Shown piece by piece: positions 35,596-44,313 of a DNA stretch of 64,000 nucleotides. The notes beneath the pieces were generated by a model. The model had not been told where the DNA came from, did no database searches, and saw only the letters and a program-made list of their open reading frames with translations. The position numbers were made by a program, and so were the translations under genes. Positions within the stretch are counted from its first letter, which is position 1. Each line of letters opens with the position of its first letter. Location: contig JANQSS010000027.1 of the NCBI GenBank assembly GCA_028279185.1, positions 1-64,000 of the forward strand, given 5' to 3'. The stretch is from Saprospiraceae bacterium (GTDB lineage: Bacteria > Bacteroidota > Bacteroidia > Chitinophagales > Saprospiraceae).

Positions 35596-38043
35596 TTATT
35601 CCACTGTCTTTAAAAATGACTCGCTCGCAAAGCGGCCATCATACAATTGAACCTTCAAGACATAGGATCCCTCAACCAATCCACTAACATCTATCGTGTT
35701 TTCGGAAGGTTGCGTGATTCTACGCATACATTTGCCCGCTATATTGTATACACCAATCCGACTAATTTCTGATGCCTCCAGATTTGCAATTCTAATTCTA
35801 TCCATGGCTGGATTAGGAAAAACCGTGAATATTTTTTCGTGCGAAATTTCATTTTTGTTGTTGACAAAGTCTCGCATTTTGGCTGAAAATATTCCTCTTC
35901 CATGTGTAAAGATATTGAGTGTGCCGTCATCATGCAGTGTGAGTTGAAAAATGACGGTTTGGGGTATGTCGCGTTCAAGTTGCCACTGATCACCTGCATC
36001 ACGTGTGGTGAATAATCCAAAATCGGTTCCAACAGCCATTACATCTGTGTTTTTTGGATTTACTATGATTGTATTCGCTGGAACGAATTCGGGTAAATCA
36101 CCCGATACAGAATGCCAAATAGGGCTCTCACCAAAAATATCCGTGATTTTCCATACCCGGTCTTCGTCGGAGAATGAACTGAAAACAGCAAAGAGTGCAT
36201 CTTCAGTAGGATGGGGGACAAGCTCTCTTAAAAATGCGCTTGTCACAGCATTCGGAACGGACCCACTTAAATCGATTTCGTCACCAGAGAAATGCGTTTC
36301 TAAATTATTTATTCGATAAAAGCTTGCGCCGGATCCTCCGATAAATAATGATGTCGTGTCATTTTTTAAAAATGGTGTAACTCTATAGGGAGAGATATCT
36401 TCCGTAAGTGGTGACCAGAATTCGCCGAAATCATTGCTAAACCAAATGCGTTGTCTCGTGGCATGAAATAATTGCGAAGGATTGTATTTATTTAACTGAA
36501 ATGGAGCTATAAAATATTGCGAATCATCGCTATCTTGAATTATTGAAGAAATATAATTAAACGACGGGTTGTTATAGAATGGATAAAGTCGATACACATT
36601 TCCACGTTGATAGGAAATATAGACATCGTTTGAGTCCTGCGGGTTCACAGCACAATACGAACCATCCGCTCCGAAAATTTTGTCAAAGTTGCTTCCATCT
36701 TTTGTAGCAAACCAAGTTCCATTATCCTGTGTGCCACCAATTACATCTCCATTTGGAAAGACTGCACCCGTGTAGAATTGCGTGATATTTATACCGTTGT
36801 TTAGATTTTCGTAGAAGGCCAGGTCGAAGTCCATATACCGTTCAAAACGGTCTAATCCGCCGTCAGATGTCATAACAACTTGTAAGTTGTTTTCCGGATT
36901 CCACTGGCCGGAGTGAATGTCAGCATGAATATCGGTTAGTTTTTGCCATTGAACTCCTCGATCAAAAGTGTAAGCCCCATCAGAAGCCCCATAAATAATA
37001 AAGTCCGGATCTTCAGGATGCACCAGTAATGTATGACAGTACCAGGCAAAACTTGTATTCAAAATGGTCTCACGGGGATTGCGTAATTCAATCCATGACT
37101 GACCTTTGTTTTGTGAGTAGTAGATCCCGCCAAGAGTTCCCTCTTCGACATCCTCTAACGCAGCTACTATTACATTTTTGTTTTCCTCGGAAATGGCCAA
37201 CTCCACACGACCGTACTCGAACGGTAGATCTTGATCAACGAGGCCAAAAGATCCATCAGAGCCATCGCTAGAATAAAATATGCCATCACCATCTGTACCA
37301 ACATACATTTCTCCATTGGAGTGGATTTCAATATCGGTACAGCTTTCAAAAAGTAATTGATCCATGAATTTGCCCGCATCCCGACTGACAAACAATCCAC
37401 TCGGTGAGGCTACGTAAAATGTATTTGTATCCGTACGCGAGTGCACAATACGCCATGTTCGAAAAAATGGTGTGACCTCGGTTCCCGGGAGCAGATCGAA
37501 TGTATATCCCCCGTCTGTACTTTTGAATAATCCGGCTCCGGAAATGCCAGCGCTATTCCCCGCAGCTTCACCCGTGGAAAAATAAAATGTATTAGGGTCA
37601 AAAGGAGATTGAGTTAGACCGGTAATATTTAAAAAAGCACCGTCAGGCATTAAATTCGTCCACGAATGGCCCTGGTCGAGTGATTCCCATAGGCCCCCTG
37701 AAACACCGGCCGCCAAATATCGATTAGTATTGGCCCAATCGATGATGAAAGCACGAATTCGCCCCGCGACTGAGTTTGGTCCAATTTCTTTGATGTTTTC
37801 GATGTTGGATACGATGTTTCGATTTGCTTGTCGACCATGAAATTGCGCGTATAACCGAGCCGTTAAGTCTTCCGGAATTTGCTTTCCATCTTCTATTTTC
37901 ATCAATTGCCAATCTTCTTGCCAGCCCGGATGTTCGTCGGCTTGAATTTTATCCGAGGTGCGCTCCTGGAATTCCTTAGTTAGTCTCGTCAGTGCAAAGG
38001 CTAGAAGACCCAGTACAGGTATAATGAGTAGGCTGCGTTTCAT
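35596..38043 (-). CDS. T9SS-exported VPS10/BNR-repeat protein with type A sorting domain
   Basis: 815 residues. Seen: an N-terminal hydrophobic signal (LLIIPVLGLLAFALT), then repeated sialidase/VPS10-type blades with Asp-box motifs such as SLDQGHSWTNL, STDGGYTFDLL, SQNKGQSWIEL and TRDAGDQWQLE, forming one or two beta-propellers, and a C-terminal type A sorting domain with FTVFPNPAMDRIRI, IGVYNIAGK and SGLVEGSYVLKVQ. It is secreted by T9SS. No catalytic residues are obvious, so a binding role is as likely as an enzymatic one. The plus-strand ATP-grasp trio converges on it, with 37 bases between. Confidence 0.92.
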   Translation of the reverse strand: MKRSLLIIPVLGLLAFALTRLTKEFQERTSDKIQADEHPGWQEDWQLMKIEDGKQIPEDLTARLYAQFHGRQANRNIVSNIENIKEIGPNSVAGRIRAFIIDWANTNRYLAAGVSGGLWESLDQGHSWTNLMPDGAFLNITGLTQSPFDPNTFYFSTGEAAGNSAGISGAGLFKSTDGGYTFDLLPGTEVTPFFRTWRIVHSRTDTNTFYVASPSGLFVSRDAGKFMDQLLFESCTDIEIHSNGEMYVGTDGDGIFYSSDGSDGSFGLVDQDLPFEYGRVELAISEENKNVIVAALEDVEEGTLGGIYYSQNKGQSWIELRNPRETILNTSFAWYCHTLLVHPEDPDFIIYGASDGAYTFDRGVQWQKLTDIHADIHSGQWNPENNLQVVMTSDGGLDRFERYMDFDLAFYENLNNGINITQFYTGAVFPNGDVIGGTQDNGTWFATKDGSNFDKIFGADGSYCAVNPQDSNDVYISYQRGNVYRLYPFYNNPSFNYISSIIQDSDDSQYFIAPFQLNKYNPSQLFHATRQRIWFSNDFGEFWSPLTEDISPYRVTPFLKNDTTSLFIGGSGASFYRINNLETHFSGDEIDLSGSVPNAVTSAFLRELVPHPTEDALFAVFSSFSDEDRVWKITDIFGESPIWHSVSGDLPEFVPANTIIVNPKNTDVMAVGTDFGLFTTRDAGDQWQLERDIPQTVIFQLTLHDDGTLNIFTHGRGIFSAKMRDFVNNKNEISHEKIFTVFPNPAMDRIRIANLEASEISRIGVYNIAGKCMRRITQPSENTIDVSGLVEGSYVLKVQLYDGRFASESFLKTVE

Positions 38044-38168
38044 AATTCTGGCAATGATTTACTCTAAAGATACAATGTACATTGATCAATACACTCAATG
38101 GCGGCATTTTTTAACCGTGCATTTGAAGGTCTGTCAATCCGACTGCCCTATACCTGTCGCTAACTCTT

Positions 38169-39371
38169 TTATTCTACAAGTGGTACAGAAGAGTGATAAT
38201 CGGCAAAAATTTTGTCAGTAAATTGATTGAGAAGGTCAAATACTTCATCGCTATCATCCCGTTGCACAATCAAACCGACATGATACTTTTTGTCCAATGT
38301 CCACCACACAGCTGGATGCTGAAGTGGGCCGTAGTCTGGTGTTTCGAACTTACTTAAGGTAACGATGATTCCTGCATTTGAGTTACTTGGTTTTGGTGGC
38401 GTGTAGGATTGTCCAAGTAGCATGGCGGACTCAATTTTTGCCCACTCTGCCCAAAGATTGATTCCGCTGGCTGCTTCCACCATTTCGGCAAGGTGGGCAC
38501 CGCCAACACGGGCTGATGTTTCCAGAAAATAAAATTCGCCGTCAGCCTCTCCTTTTATAAATTCTGAATGAGAAGCACCGAAATTTAATCCAAAAGCCTT
38601 TAACAATCTTTCATTCAATTGTACCAGCGTCTTGCTTTCATCTGAATTTTCCGGCAAGCTTTGAGATCGAAATACACCACCACCATGAGCAATTTCAAAT
38701 GGTGGTTGCAAATATCGAGATGAGCGGGTAAAAAGTGCTTTATAATTCGTAAACAGGGAATCGACATGATAGACGTGACCCGGTTTAAATTCTTCTATTA
38801 AATAGGTGTGTCTAATATCTTGATGCTCATCATTCCATTTCCAAAAATCCGCCGCACTATTGAGTTTTCGAATTCCCAATGCACCCGCGTCGGACCGGGG
38901 TTTTACAACATATGGGCCCTCGCTATTTTCAAAAAACTTATTTATTTCTTCGTTATTAAATAAAGCCGTAAAACCCGGGATTTTGATTTTATTTTCCTCT
39001 GCAATCATACGCATGGCCAACTTATCGTAGAAGTGCCGAGCCGTTGTATCGCCCATTCCAGGTGACCGGAATTCTTCCCGCAACATGGCTACTTTTTTTA
39101 CATCGTAATCATCGAGTGCAATTATTTTGTCGATGTTGTGTTCCCTGAAGATGTAGGCCGTTCCAGCCATGAATGTCTCCATGTCCCAATGCCGACCATC
39201 ATTTTGAGGCATAAAAAAAATATCTTGAAGACATTCACGTGGCCAGGGTTCGGATTCAGTTTTTTGCGAAGAAACTAAGAAGACTTTATGTCCCAATTCA
39301 TGCAGCGCTATGAGAAATTCTTTGCCTTTAAAATCACATGCGACGCAGAGAAATGTTAACTGTTTGGCCAT
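38169..39371 (-). CDS. ATP-grasp carboxylate-amine ligase
   Basis: 400 residues. Seen: an N-terminal Rossmann-like domain (LTFLCVACDFKGKEFLIAL), ATP-grasp lysine segment YVVKPRSDAGALGIRKL, the IEEFKPGHVYHVDSLF strand, and the metal/catalytic block FYFLETSARVGGAHLAEMVE, where the usual ExNxRxGG is read as ETSARVGG. Members of this broad family make dipeptides or attach amino acids to small acids. Substrates are unknown. The ATG at 39371 follows the M17 peptidase stop by 10 bases; a start at 39467 would overlap that gene. It is the last gene of a three-gene operon with an esterase and a peptidase. Confidence 0.87.
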   Translation of the reverse strand: MAKQLTFLCVACDFKGKEFLIALHELGHKVFLVSSQKTESEPWPRECLQDIFFMPQNDGRHWDMETFMAGTAYIFREHNIDKIIALDDYDVKKVAMLREEFRSPGMGDTTARHFYDKLAMRMIAEENKIKIPGFTALFNNEEINKFFENSEGPYVVKPRSDAGALGIRKLNSAADFWKWNDEHQDIRHTYLIEEFKPGHVYHVDSLFTNYKALFTRSSRYLQPPFEIAHGGGVFRSQSLPENSDESKTLVQLNERLLKAFGLNFGASHSEFIKGEADGEFYFLETSARVGGAHLAEMVEAASGINLWAEWAKIESAMLLGQSYTPPKPSNSNAGIIVTLSKFETPDYGPLQHPAVWWTLDKKYHVGLIVQRDDSDEVFDLLNQFTDKIFADYHSSVPLVE

Positions 39372-39381
39372 AATATTTTCT

Positions 39382-40857
39382 TTAGGTAAGGTTTTCAACC
39401 CAAGATAATAATAATAATATTCCAAATCCAGTAGCGCTATAACCTTTTGCATAGGTCGTATTGCCAAAAGCCGTACCAGCTATATCCAGGTGTGCCCAAT
39501 TTGCGTGCGCATCTGTAAAATGCTCTAAAAATTTGGCTGCAGTTATGGCGCCACCGATTGGCTTCGTACTTAAATTTCGAATGTCTGCAACATCAGAGAC
39601 CAGGTATTGATCGTAATCATCCCATAATGGTAGTTGCCAAATTCGATCTCCACTTTTTTCTCCGGCGACAATTAAAGCTTCCGCTAGTTTATCGCTTTTT
39701 GTCATAAGACCGGCGGCGTGTGATCCAAGTGTACGTACTATACTTCCGGTTAAAGTTGCCAAGTCGACCACATAGTCAGGCTTGTATTGCGTAATAGCAT
39801 AATTGAGGCCATCCGCAAGAATTAATCGCCCTTCGGCATCCGTGTCGATCACTTCAATTGTACTTCCCTTAAAGCTGCCAATCACATCTCCGGGTTTGAT
39901 AGCGTATTTGTCAACGCTATTGTCTGTGCAGGGAACGACTGCAACGATGTTTGCCTTGATCTTTAGCCGGGCGGCTAATTCAATCGCACCAATAACAGCA
40001 GCAGCCCCACCCATATCACTTTTCATGTAATGCATGTTTTGTGATGGTTTGATTGACATGCCTCCAGTATCGAATGTAACGCCCTTACCTACGATGGCAA
40101 CTGTGGGAGTATCTTTAGAGCCAGCACCTGTGTATTCAGCAATTATGCATTGGGCTGGATCTTCACTACCTCGATTTACCGCTAATAAGGCCTTAAACCC
40201 CTTTTCTTCCAGTTGCTCTTTATCGAAGACCGTTACCTTATATCCATACTTTTTGCCAGAATCTACAACATGACGGGCTAAGTCTTGAGGCCGCTTATGA
40301 TTGGCAGGTGCATCGACCAATGACATCGACGAAATTATGGCCTCGGCTTCGTGTTTAACACGTTCGAACAATTGGTCTAATTCTACTTGCTTTATGCTAT
40401 CTGACACAACGCAGATTGAATTTATTTCGTGTTGTGTGCACGATGGCTCCGTTTTTAATTTGCCAACGTTATGCAAACTGAGTAAATGCGAACGCAAGAG
40501 GGTGGTCAGCAATTGACGGTGTTTATCATTTTTCAGTAATCGCAAATCAATAGTCAAACTATCACTGATTGTCCTACCATGTTTTTTAATAAATTCGGCG
40601 GCGCTATGATTTAATGCTGCTTGATTATTGAATTTTATCGACCACAAAATCGAGGCTATGGTTTTGCCGTTCTCCGAATTAAAACTCTCAATCGATTTGT
40701 TCTTCGAATTCTCAAGAATTGAGAGCATCCGGCCTATAGCAGGTATGCTGACATCCTCAGGTGGCTGAAAAGAAGATATTTCTTGGCTGTTGAATGGTAA
40801 TATTAAAGTTGTGTGCTCTGAACTATTTTGGTAGGAAGTTGATATTTGTAAATTCAA
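39382..40857 (-). CDS. pepA: M17 family leucyl aminopeptidase
   Basis: 491 residues, normal length. A two-metal aminopeptidase that removes N-terminal residues from peptides in the cytoplasm. Seen: GKGVTFDTGGMSIKP with metal-binding Lys and Asp and the catalytic Lys, MKSDMGGAAAV with the second Asp, and IDTDAEGRLILADGL with the Asp/Glu ligands and the catalytic Arg; the first residue of the usual NTDAEGRL signature is Asp here. An N-terminal M17 cap domain covers about the first 150 residues. It lies between an esterase gene (11 bases upstream) and an ATP-grasp ligase gene (10 bases downstream), all in one direction. Confidence 0.95.
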   Translation of the reverse strand: MNLQISTSYQNSSEHTTLILPFNSQEISSFQPPEDVSIPAIGRMLSILENSKNKSIESFNSENGKTIASILWSIKFNNQAALNHSAAEFIKKHGRTISDSLTIDLRLLKNDKHRQLLTTLLRSHLLSLHNVGKLKTEPSCTQHEINSICVVSDSIKQVELDQLFERVKHEAEAIISSMSLVDAPANHKRPQDLARHVVDSGKKYGYKVTVFDKEQLEEKGFKALLAVNRGSEDPAQCIIAEYTGAGSKDTPTVAIVGKGVTFDTGGMSIKPSQNMHYMKSDMGGAAAVIGAIELAARLKIKANIVAVVPCTDNSVDKYAIKPGDVIGSFKGSTIEVIDTDAEGRLILADGLNYAITQYKPDYVVDLATLTGSIVRTLGSHAAGLMTKSDKLAEALIVAGEKSGDRIWQLPLWDDYDQYLVSDVADIRNLSTKPIGGAITAAKFLEHFTDAHANWAHLDIAGTAFGNTTYAKGYSATGFGILLLLSWVENLT

Positions 40858-40868
40858 AATTATATAAA

Positions 40869-41672
40869 TTACTTTTTATTAAAATAAAGCCATTCTACGG
40901 CCTTCGGAAAAATCTTACTCCAATCCGATTCTGTATGTTGTCCTTCCGGGTTTATCACAATTTTCCATTCATTATACAGTCCTGTTTTTCGTTCGACCTG
41001 AACGGCAGATTTGAACTGATGAATGTGACGAGACATGTATTCAGATTCTTGTTCCCCGCCATATAAAAATATGCGTGAAGGAAACGTATAATCGTATTTA
41101 AATGCATCAAAATATATCTCATCGGAAAACCAAAACGACGGACTGAAAATCATCATTTTGCTGAAATATTCAGCATGTACGAGACCTATGTAGGCGCTTA
41201 TTAAACCACCCATGGAGCTGCCACCAATGCCATTATTTTCGCGATCTGTTTTGGTCCGAAAATGACCATCAACATATGGTTTGAGCGTGTTGATAATGAA
41301 GTTAGCATACTTCACACCTTTTCCTTTCCCAAACTTACGATGGAAATAAGGGCTATACTCACTTATTCGTTCCTTCCCACCGTGATCGATAGCGATGATA
41401 ATTAAGCCGCCATTACCTTCTGATGCAAGGGCCTCCATATGCTTGTCAATGGCCCAGTTTCCAAACGGAGCGGCATCATCAAATAAGTTTTGAGCATCTT
41501 GCAGATACAAGACCGGATATGACTTATCGCTTGTATAATAATCATGAGGAAGTAGTGCCCAGATACGACGACGTTGTTTCAATTGAGGAATTTCAAATGA
41601 ATTGGAAATCAATTGAATAGTGGGCTTGTAAGCCGAAGTGTCTATGACCGTATGTTGCCTGCGTGACTTCAT
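40869..41672 (-). CDS. Alpha/beta hydrolase, Fes/esterase-D-like
   Basis: 267 residues. Seen: RRIWALLPHDY, YPVLYLQDAQNLFDD, and the nucleophile elbow GIGGSSMGGLISAY with Ser 153; a C-terminal His in NPEGQHTESDW is a good candidate for the triad, and an Asp lies before it. The fold matches the enterochelin-esterase/COG2819 type. No signal peptide, so it acts in the cytoplasm. Its substrate is not evident; it heads an operon with the M17 peptidase and the ATP-grasp ligase. A TATATTTG -7 element lies 18 bases upstream of the start. Confidence 0.88.
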   Translation of the reverse strand: MKSRRQHTVIDTSAYKPTIQLISNSFEIPQLKQRRRIWALLPHDYYTSDKSYPVLYLQDAQNLFDDAAPFGNWAIDKHMEALASEGNGGLIIIAIDHGGKERISEYSPYFHRKFGKGKGVKYANFIINTLKPYVDGHFRTKTDRENNGIGGSSMGGLISAYIGLVHAEYFSKMMIFSPSFWFSDEIYFDAFKYDYTFPSRIFLYGGEQESEYMSRHIHQFKSAVQVERKTGLYNEWKIVINPEGQHTESDWSKIFPKAVEWLYFNKK

Positions 41673-41690
41673 TTTTTATATCAGGGGGCG

Positions 41691-41721
41691 CAAATATAGG
41701 CAGATGAATGGCGGAATTCAA
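41691..41721 (-). promoter_or_regulatory. Promoter before the esterase-pepA-ligase operon (TTG-N20-TATATTTG)
   Basis: On the minus strand TTG (41719-41721) and TATATTTG (41691-41698) are 20 bases apart, one more than the ideal Bacteroidota spacing. It lies between scpA and the esterase start. Confidence 0.55.
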
Positions 41722-41739
41722 TGCTGACGATAGATCAAA

Positions 41740-42537
41740 TTACTCTTCTTCCGTCGATGTACGTGCTGAGAGGATTTCATCACGCTTTTCAAAACTAACT
41801 CCTTTTTCGATCCAAAACTGATTCACTTGATCTCCTGTGACAACGTAGATGATCTGTTGGTTGGCCAGTTCTAAAAGAGCAAGAAAGTTAACAATGGCAT
41901 GTATGCGATTTTCCATCTCTTCGAAAATCTCCTCGAAGGATGGCCTGTCATATTGCAGGATCCGATGAAATATCACAGATTGCTGGCTGCGGATCGTATA
42001 GTTGTATCGGACAATTGTATGGACTGACTTTTTGGCTTTTTCCTTTTGTCGTTCCAATACTTTTTGAAAAGCCTTGAACAAGTTAAACAGAGTGAGCGAC
42101 TCAAGCTCAATGTCAACGAGGGCACGATTAGCCTGGATTTGCAGTTCATCCGATACATTGCCACGGCGGAAAATATTATTACGCCTGTCCTCCATTTGAC
42201 GCAAGTCGACGATGACCTCTTTGTAACGCTTGTACTCCATGAGGCGGGCCACCAATTCTTCGCGCGGATCTATTTCCTCGCCCTCCTCGTTTACCTGTTT
42301 GCGAGGCAACAACATCTTCGCTTTGATGCGCATCAGCGTTGCCGCCACAACGATGAACTCCGATGCAAGCTCTATGTTGAGCTTTTCCATCTGCCTCATA
42401 TAGGACAGGAAATCATCGGTGATCTTAGCTATGGGGATATCGTATATGTCAATTTCATCGCGGTGGATGAAAAAGAGGAGTAGGTCGAATGGACCTTCAA
42501 AATGCTCAAGTTGTATCGTATAGGTCGATGACTGCAT
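41740..42537 (-). CDS. scpA: Segregation and condensation protein A
   Basis: 265 residues. ScpA is the kleisin that joins the two SMC heads in the chromosome-condensing complex. Seen: the N-terminal block YTIQLEHFEGPFDLLLFFIHRDEIDIYDIPI, which binds the SMC neck, LNIELASEFIVVAATLMRIKAKMLLP, a helical middle, and a C-terminal winged-helix region ending in NQFWIEKGVSFEKRDEI. Complete length. scpB and smc are not in the window. Single gene upstream of the esterase operon in the same direction. Confidence 0.95.
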   Translation of the reverse strand: MQSSTYTIQLEHFEGPFDLLLFFIHRDEIDIYDIPIAKITDDFLSYMRQMEKLNIELASEFIVVAATLMRIKAKMLLPRKQVNEEGEEIDPREELVARLMEYKRYKEVIVDLRQMEDRRNNIFRRGNVSDELQIQANRALVDIELESLTLFNLFKAFQKVLERQKEKAKKSVHTIVRYNYTIRSQQSVIFHRILQYDRPSFEEIFEEMENRIHAIVNFLALLELANQQIIYVVTGDQVNQFWIEKGVSFEKRDEILSARTSTEEE

Positions 42538-42971
42538 TGGGAACGCAATATTAGCGTATTTTAGGATAAGTCATTCCAATATTGTGATGTCTTAGACAAT
42601 TGATAGAAGAACAGGCTTATGAAAAAGCCGCTGTCGATTATTAGTGAATTGTAATCGCACTAATGGATCTACCAACTATGTTATCATATTGAGACAAACA
42701 TTGTTGAGTCGAGAGTGCGTATAATAATCCACATTCATTGCAAAAAATCATTCATTCGAAATGTCATCTTCATGTTTCGAGTTATCGGTCCTTGTCTTTC
42801 TCGATCGAATGTATTCTCTTCCAAAAACCAATTATTTTTTGGTAATACAAATTACTGAAAATTCTAAAAATTTCCGACAATATAATTGAAACGAAATGTC
42901 GGATTTAGAGATTATCGATGCAATATTAAAAGAAGATAATAATTGTGATATTTATTAACGAAATATTTTCA
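42538..42971. other. Intergenic region between scpA and a T9SS-like gene
   Basis: 434 AT-rich bases, no credible coding frame on either strand. An inverted repeat TCCGACA (42873-42879) / TGTCGGA (42897-42903) has a 17-base loop without a T-run, so it is not a terminator. A TAATATTG element near 42546-42553 (minus strand) is a weak candidate for the scpA -7 box. Nothing further seen. Confidence 0.45.
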
Positions 42972-44153
42972 TTAAAAAATAATTATTTTCCGTTGGCTTG
43001 ATCTACCTTTTTGATCAAGCAATAAAAGGATGTACATGCCTGAAGAATAGGATGATGCATCTATCACCGTCCGGTTTTCTTTAATCGAATATTCGTTCAT
43101 CCGCAGACTATTAATGCCAAAGACGACAAGTTTTAATTCTTCGCCGTCATAATTTTTTATCACTTGAAAAGAAACGTCTTTTGAGTCATACCATATATCT
43201 CCAATCTCATAATTATTGTGCTCTGTCACATTTACATGATTTGATAAGTATAGGACGTAATCGCGTCTTGATTCTGCGATTACTTCGTCATTCAGATACT
43301 CTTTTACACAGACGCCATAAGCGTACGTGCCTGAGGTACTGCCATTCAGTGAGAGTTGACCCGAAACTGAATCCAAAGTAAACGTGGACGTTTCGCCCAG
43401 TGGATTAAAGTAGGTGTAGTGAGGTGCAGTAAATGCTAATTCTTCATAGGGTGGAGGTAAATCAGGATTGGGCGCGACGCCATCAGGTTGCTCATGACCT
43501 GTTCCGCCTAGAGCTCCTATAGGTCCTCCACCGATCTTTGGAGTGCACAGCAAATAACGTAGTGAAGTAGCGACTGTGTCGGAATTCGTACAAGAGTGAT
43601 CAAGTACGTAATTCGTATTTAAACATGCCTCAAATAGAGGATCTGCAGCAAATTTTGGCCCGGAATTTCCGACATGCTGTGCCAAAGGCGAAATTTGTAC
43701 ATAAATGGTCGTTCCAACAATATCAGGCATGAAGACATTTGTCAGTCCAGCATTTCGACAGCATCGTTGATAAACGATCGAATATACATTTTGGGAAATA
43801 GGCAATGAAATAGTAAATGTGTAGATACCTTTTTCAATACATAAATTTTGATCACATGTCGAATTTTCAATTGCACTTACCACAGGAGGCAGCAAAGGAA
43901 GAGATCCATATGGGGCATAAATCTGTTGTCCGTTATAGACCGTGATTCTCCCAAGCAGTGCCATAGGTTCTGAATCGAAATTGGCACCGCCAGATTGACA
44001 ATCACGATATAGAGTCATGGTTATTTGATACTCACCAACCCCTATGTTTTCATATGTCATATCTCCGCCGATGATATGAGCTGCATTCAATTGTGAATTG
44101 TCGCATAGCAACAAGCCTAGAATAAAATTCAGCATGAAAATTGTGTTCTTCAT
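42972..44153 (-). CDS. Secreted protein with probable T9SS type A-like C-terminus
   Basis: 393 residues. Seen: signal peptide (MKNTIFMLNFILGLLLC...), then HIIGGDMTYENIGVGEYQITMTLYRDC, a block I know from many Bacteroidota surface proteins, further Cys-rich segments with SIVYQRCCRNAG and FEACLNTNYVLDHSC, and a C-terminal 80-residue domain ending MYILLLLDQKGRSSQRKIIIF, similar to the type A sorting domain. The ATG at 44153 is preferred since it gives a normal signal peptide; 44180 would add a basic nine-residue extension. Function unknown; probably exported and surface-exposed. Confidence 0.78.
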   Translation of the reverse strand: MKNTIFMLNFILGLLLCDNSQLNAAHIIGGDMTYENIGVGEYQITMTLYRDCQSGGANFDSEPMALLGRITVYNGQQIYAPYGSLPLLPPVVSAIENSTCDQNLCIEKGIYTFTISLPISQNVYSIVYQRCCRNAGLTNVFMPDIVGTTIYVQISPLAQHVGNSGPKFAADPLFEACLNTNYVLDHSCTNSDTVATSLRYLLCTPKIGGGPIGALGGTGHEQPDGVAPNPDLPPPYEELAFTAPHYTYFNPLGETSTFTLDSVSGQLSLNGSTSGTYAYGVCVKEYLNDEVIAESRRDYVLYLSNHVNVTEHNNYEIGDIWYDSKDVSFQVIKNYDGEELKLVVFGINSLRMNEYSIKENRTVIDASSYSSGMYILLLLDQKGRSSQRKIIIF

Positions 44154-44313
44154 TCTTCCAATACTTTTCTTTTTAACCAAGATAATGAAAGTTTCCAGTG
44201 ATTTTTCAATATCAGTTGTAATTATTGTGTGAAAACCCTTGAATATATGCCCAAAGCATAGATGTACTTATACAAGCAAAATGATGATAAGCTATAAGAT
44301 TAAATCCATTGTA

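Noticed and set aside
42046-42483. 145-residue open frame antisense to scpA
   Set aside because: scpA is complete and conserved; the antisense frame looks like a shadow.
42873-42903. Inverted repeat in the gap after scpA as a terminator
   Set aside because: 7-base arms, a 17-base loop and no T-run on either strand.
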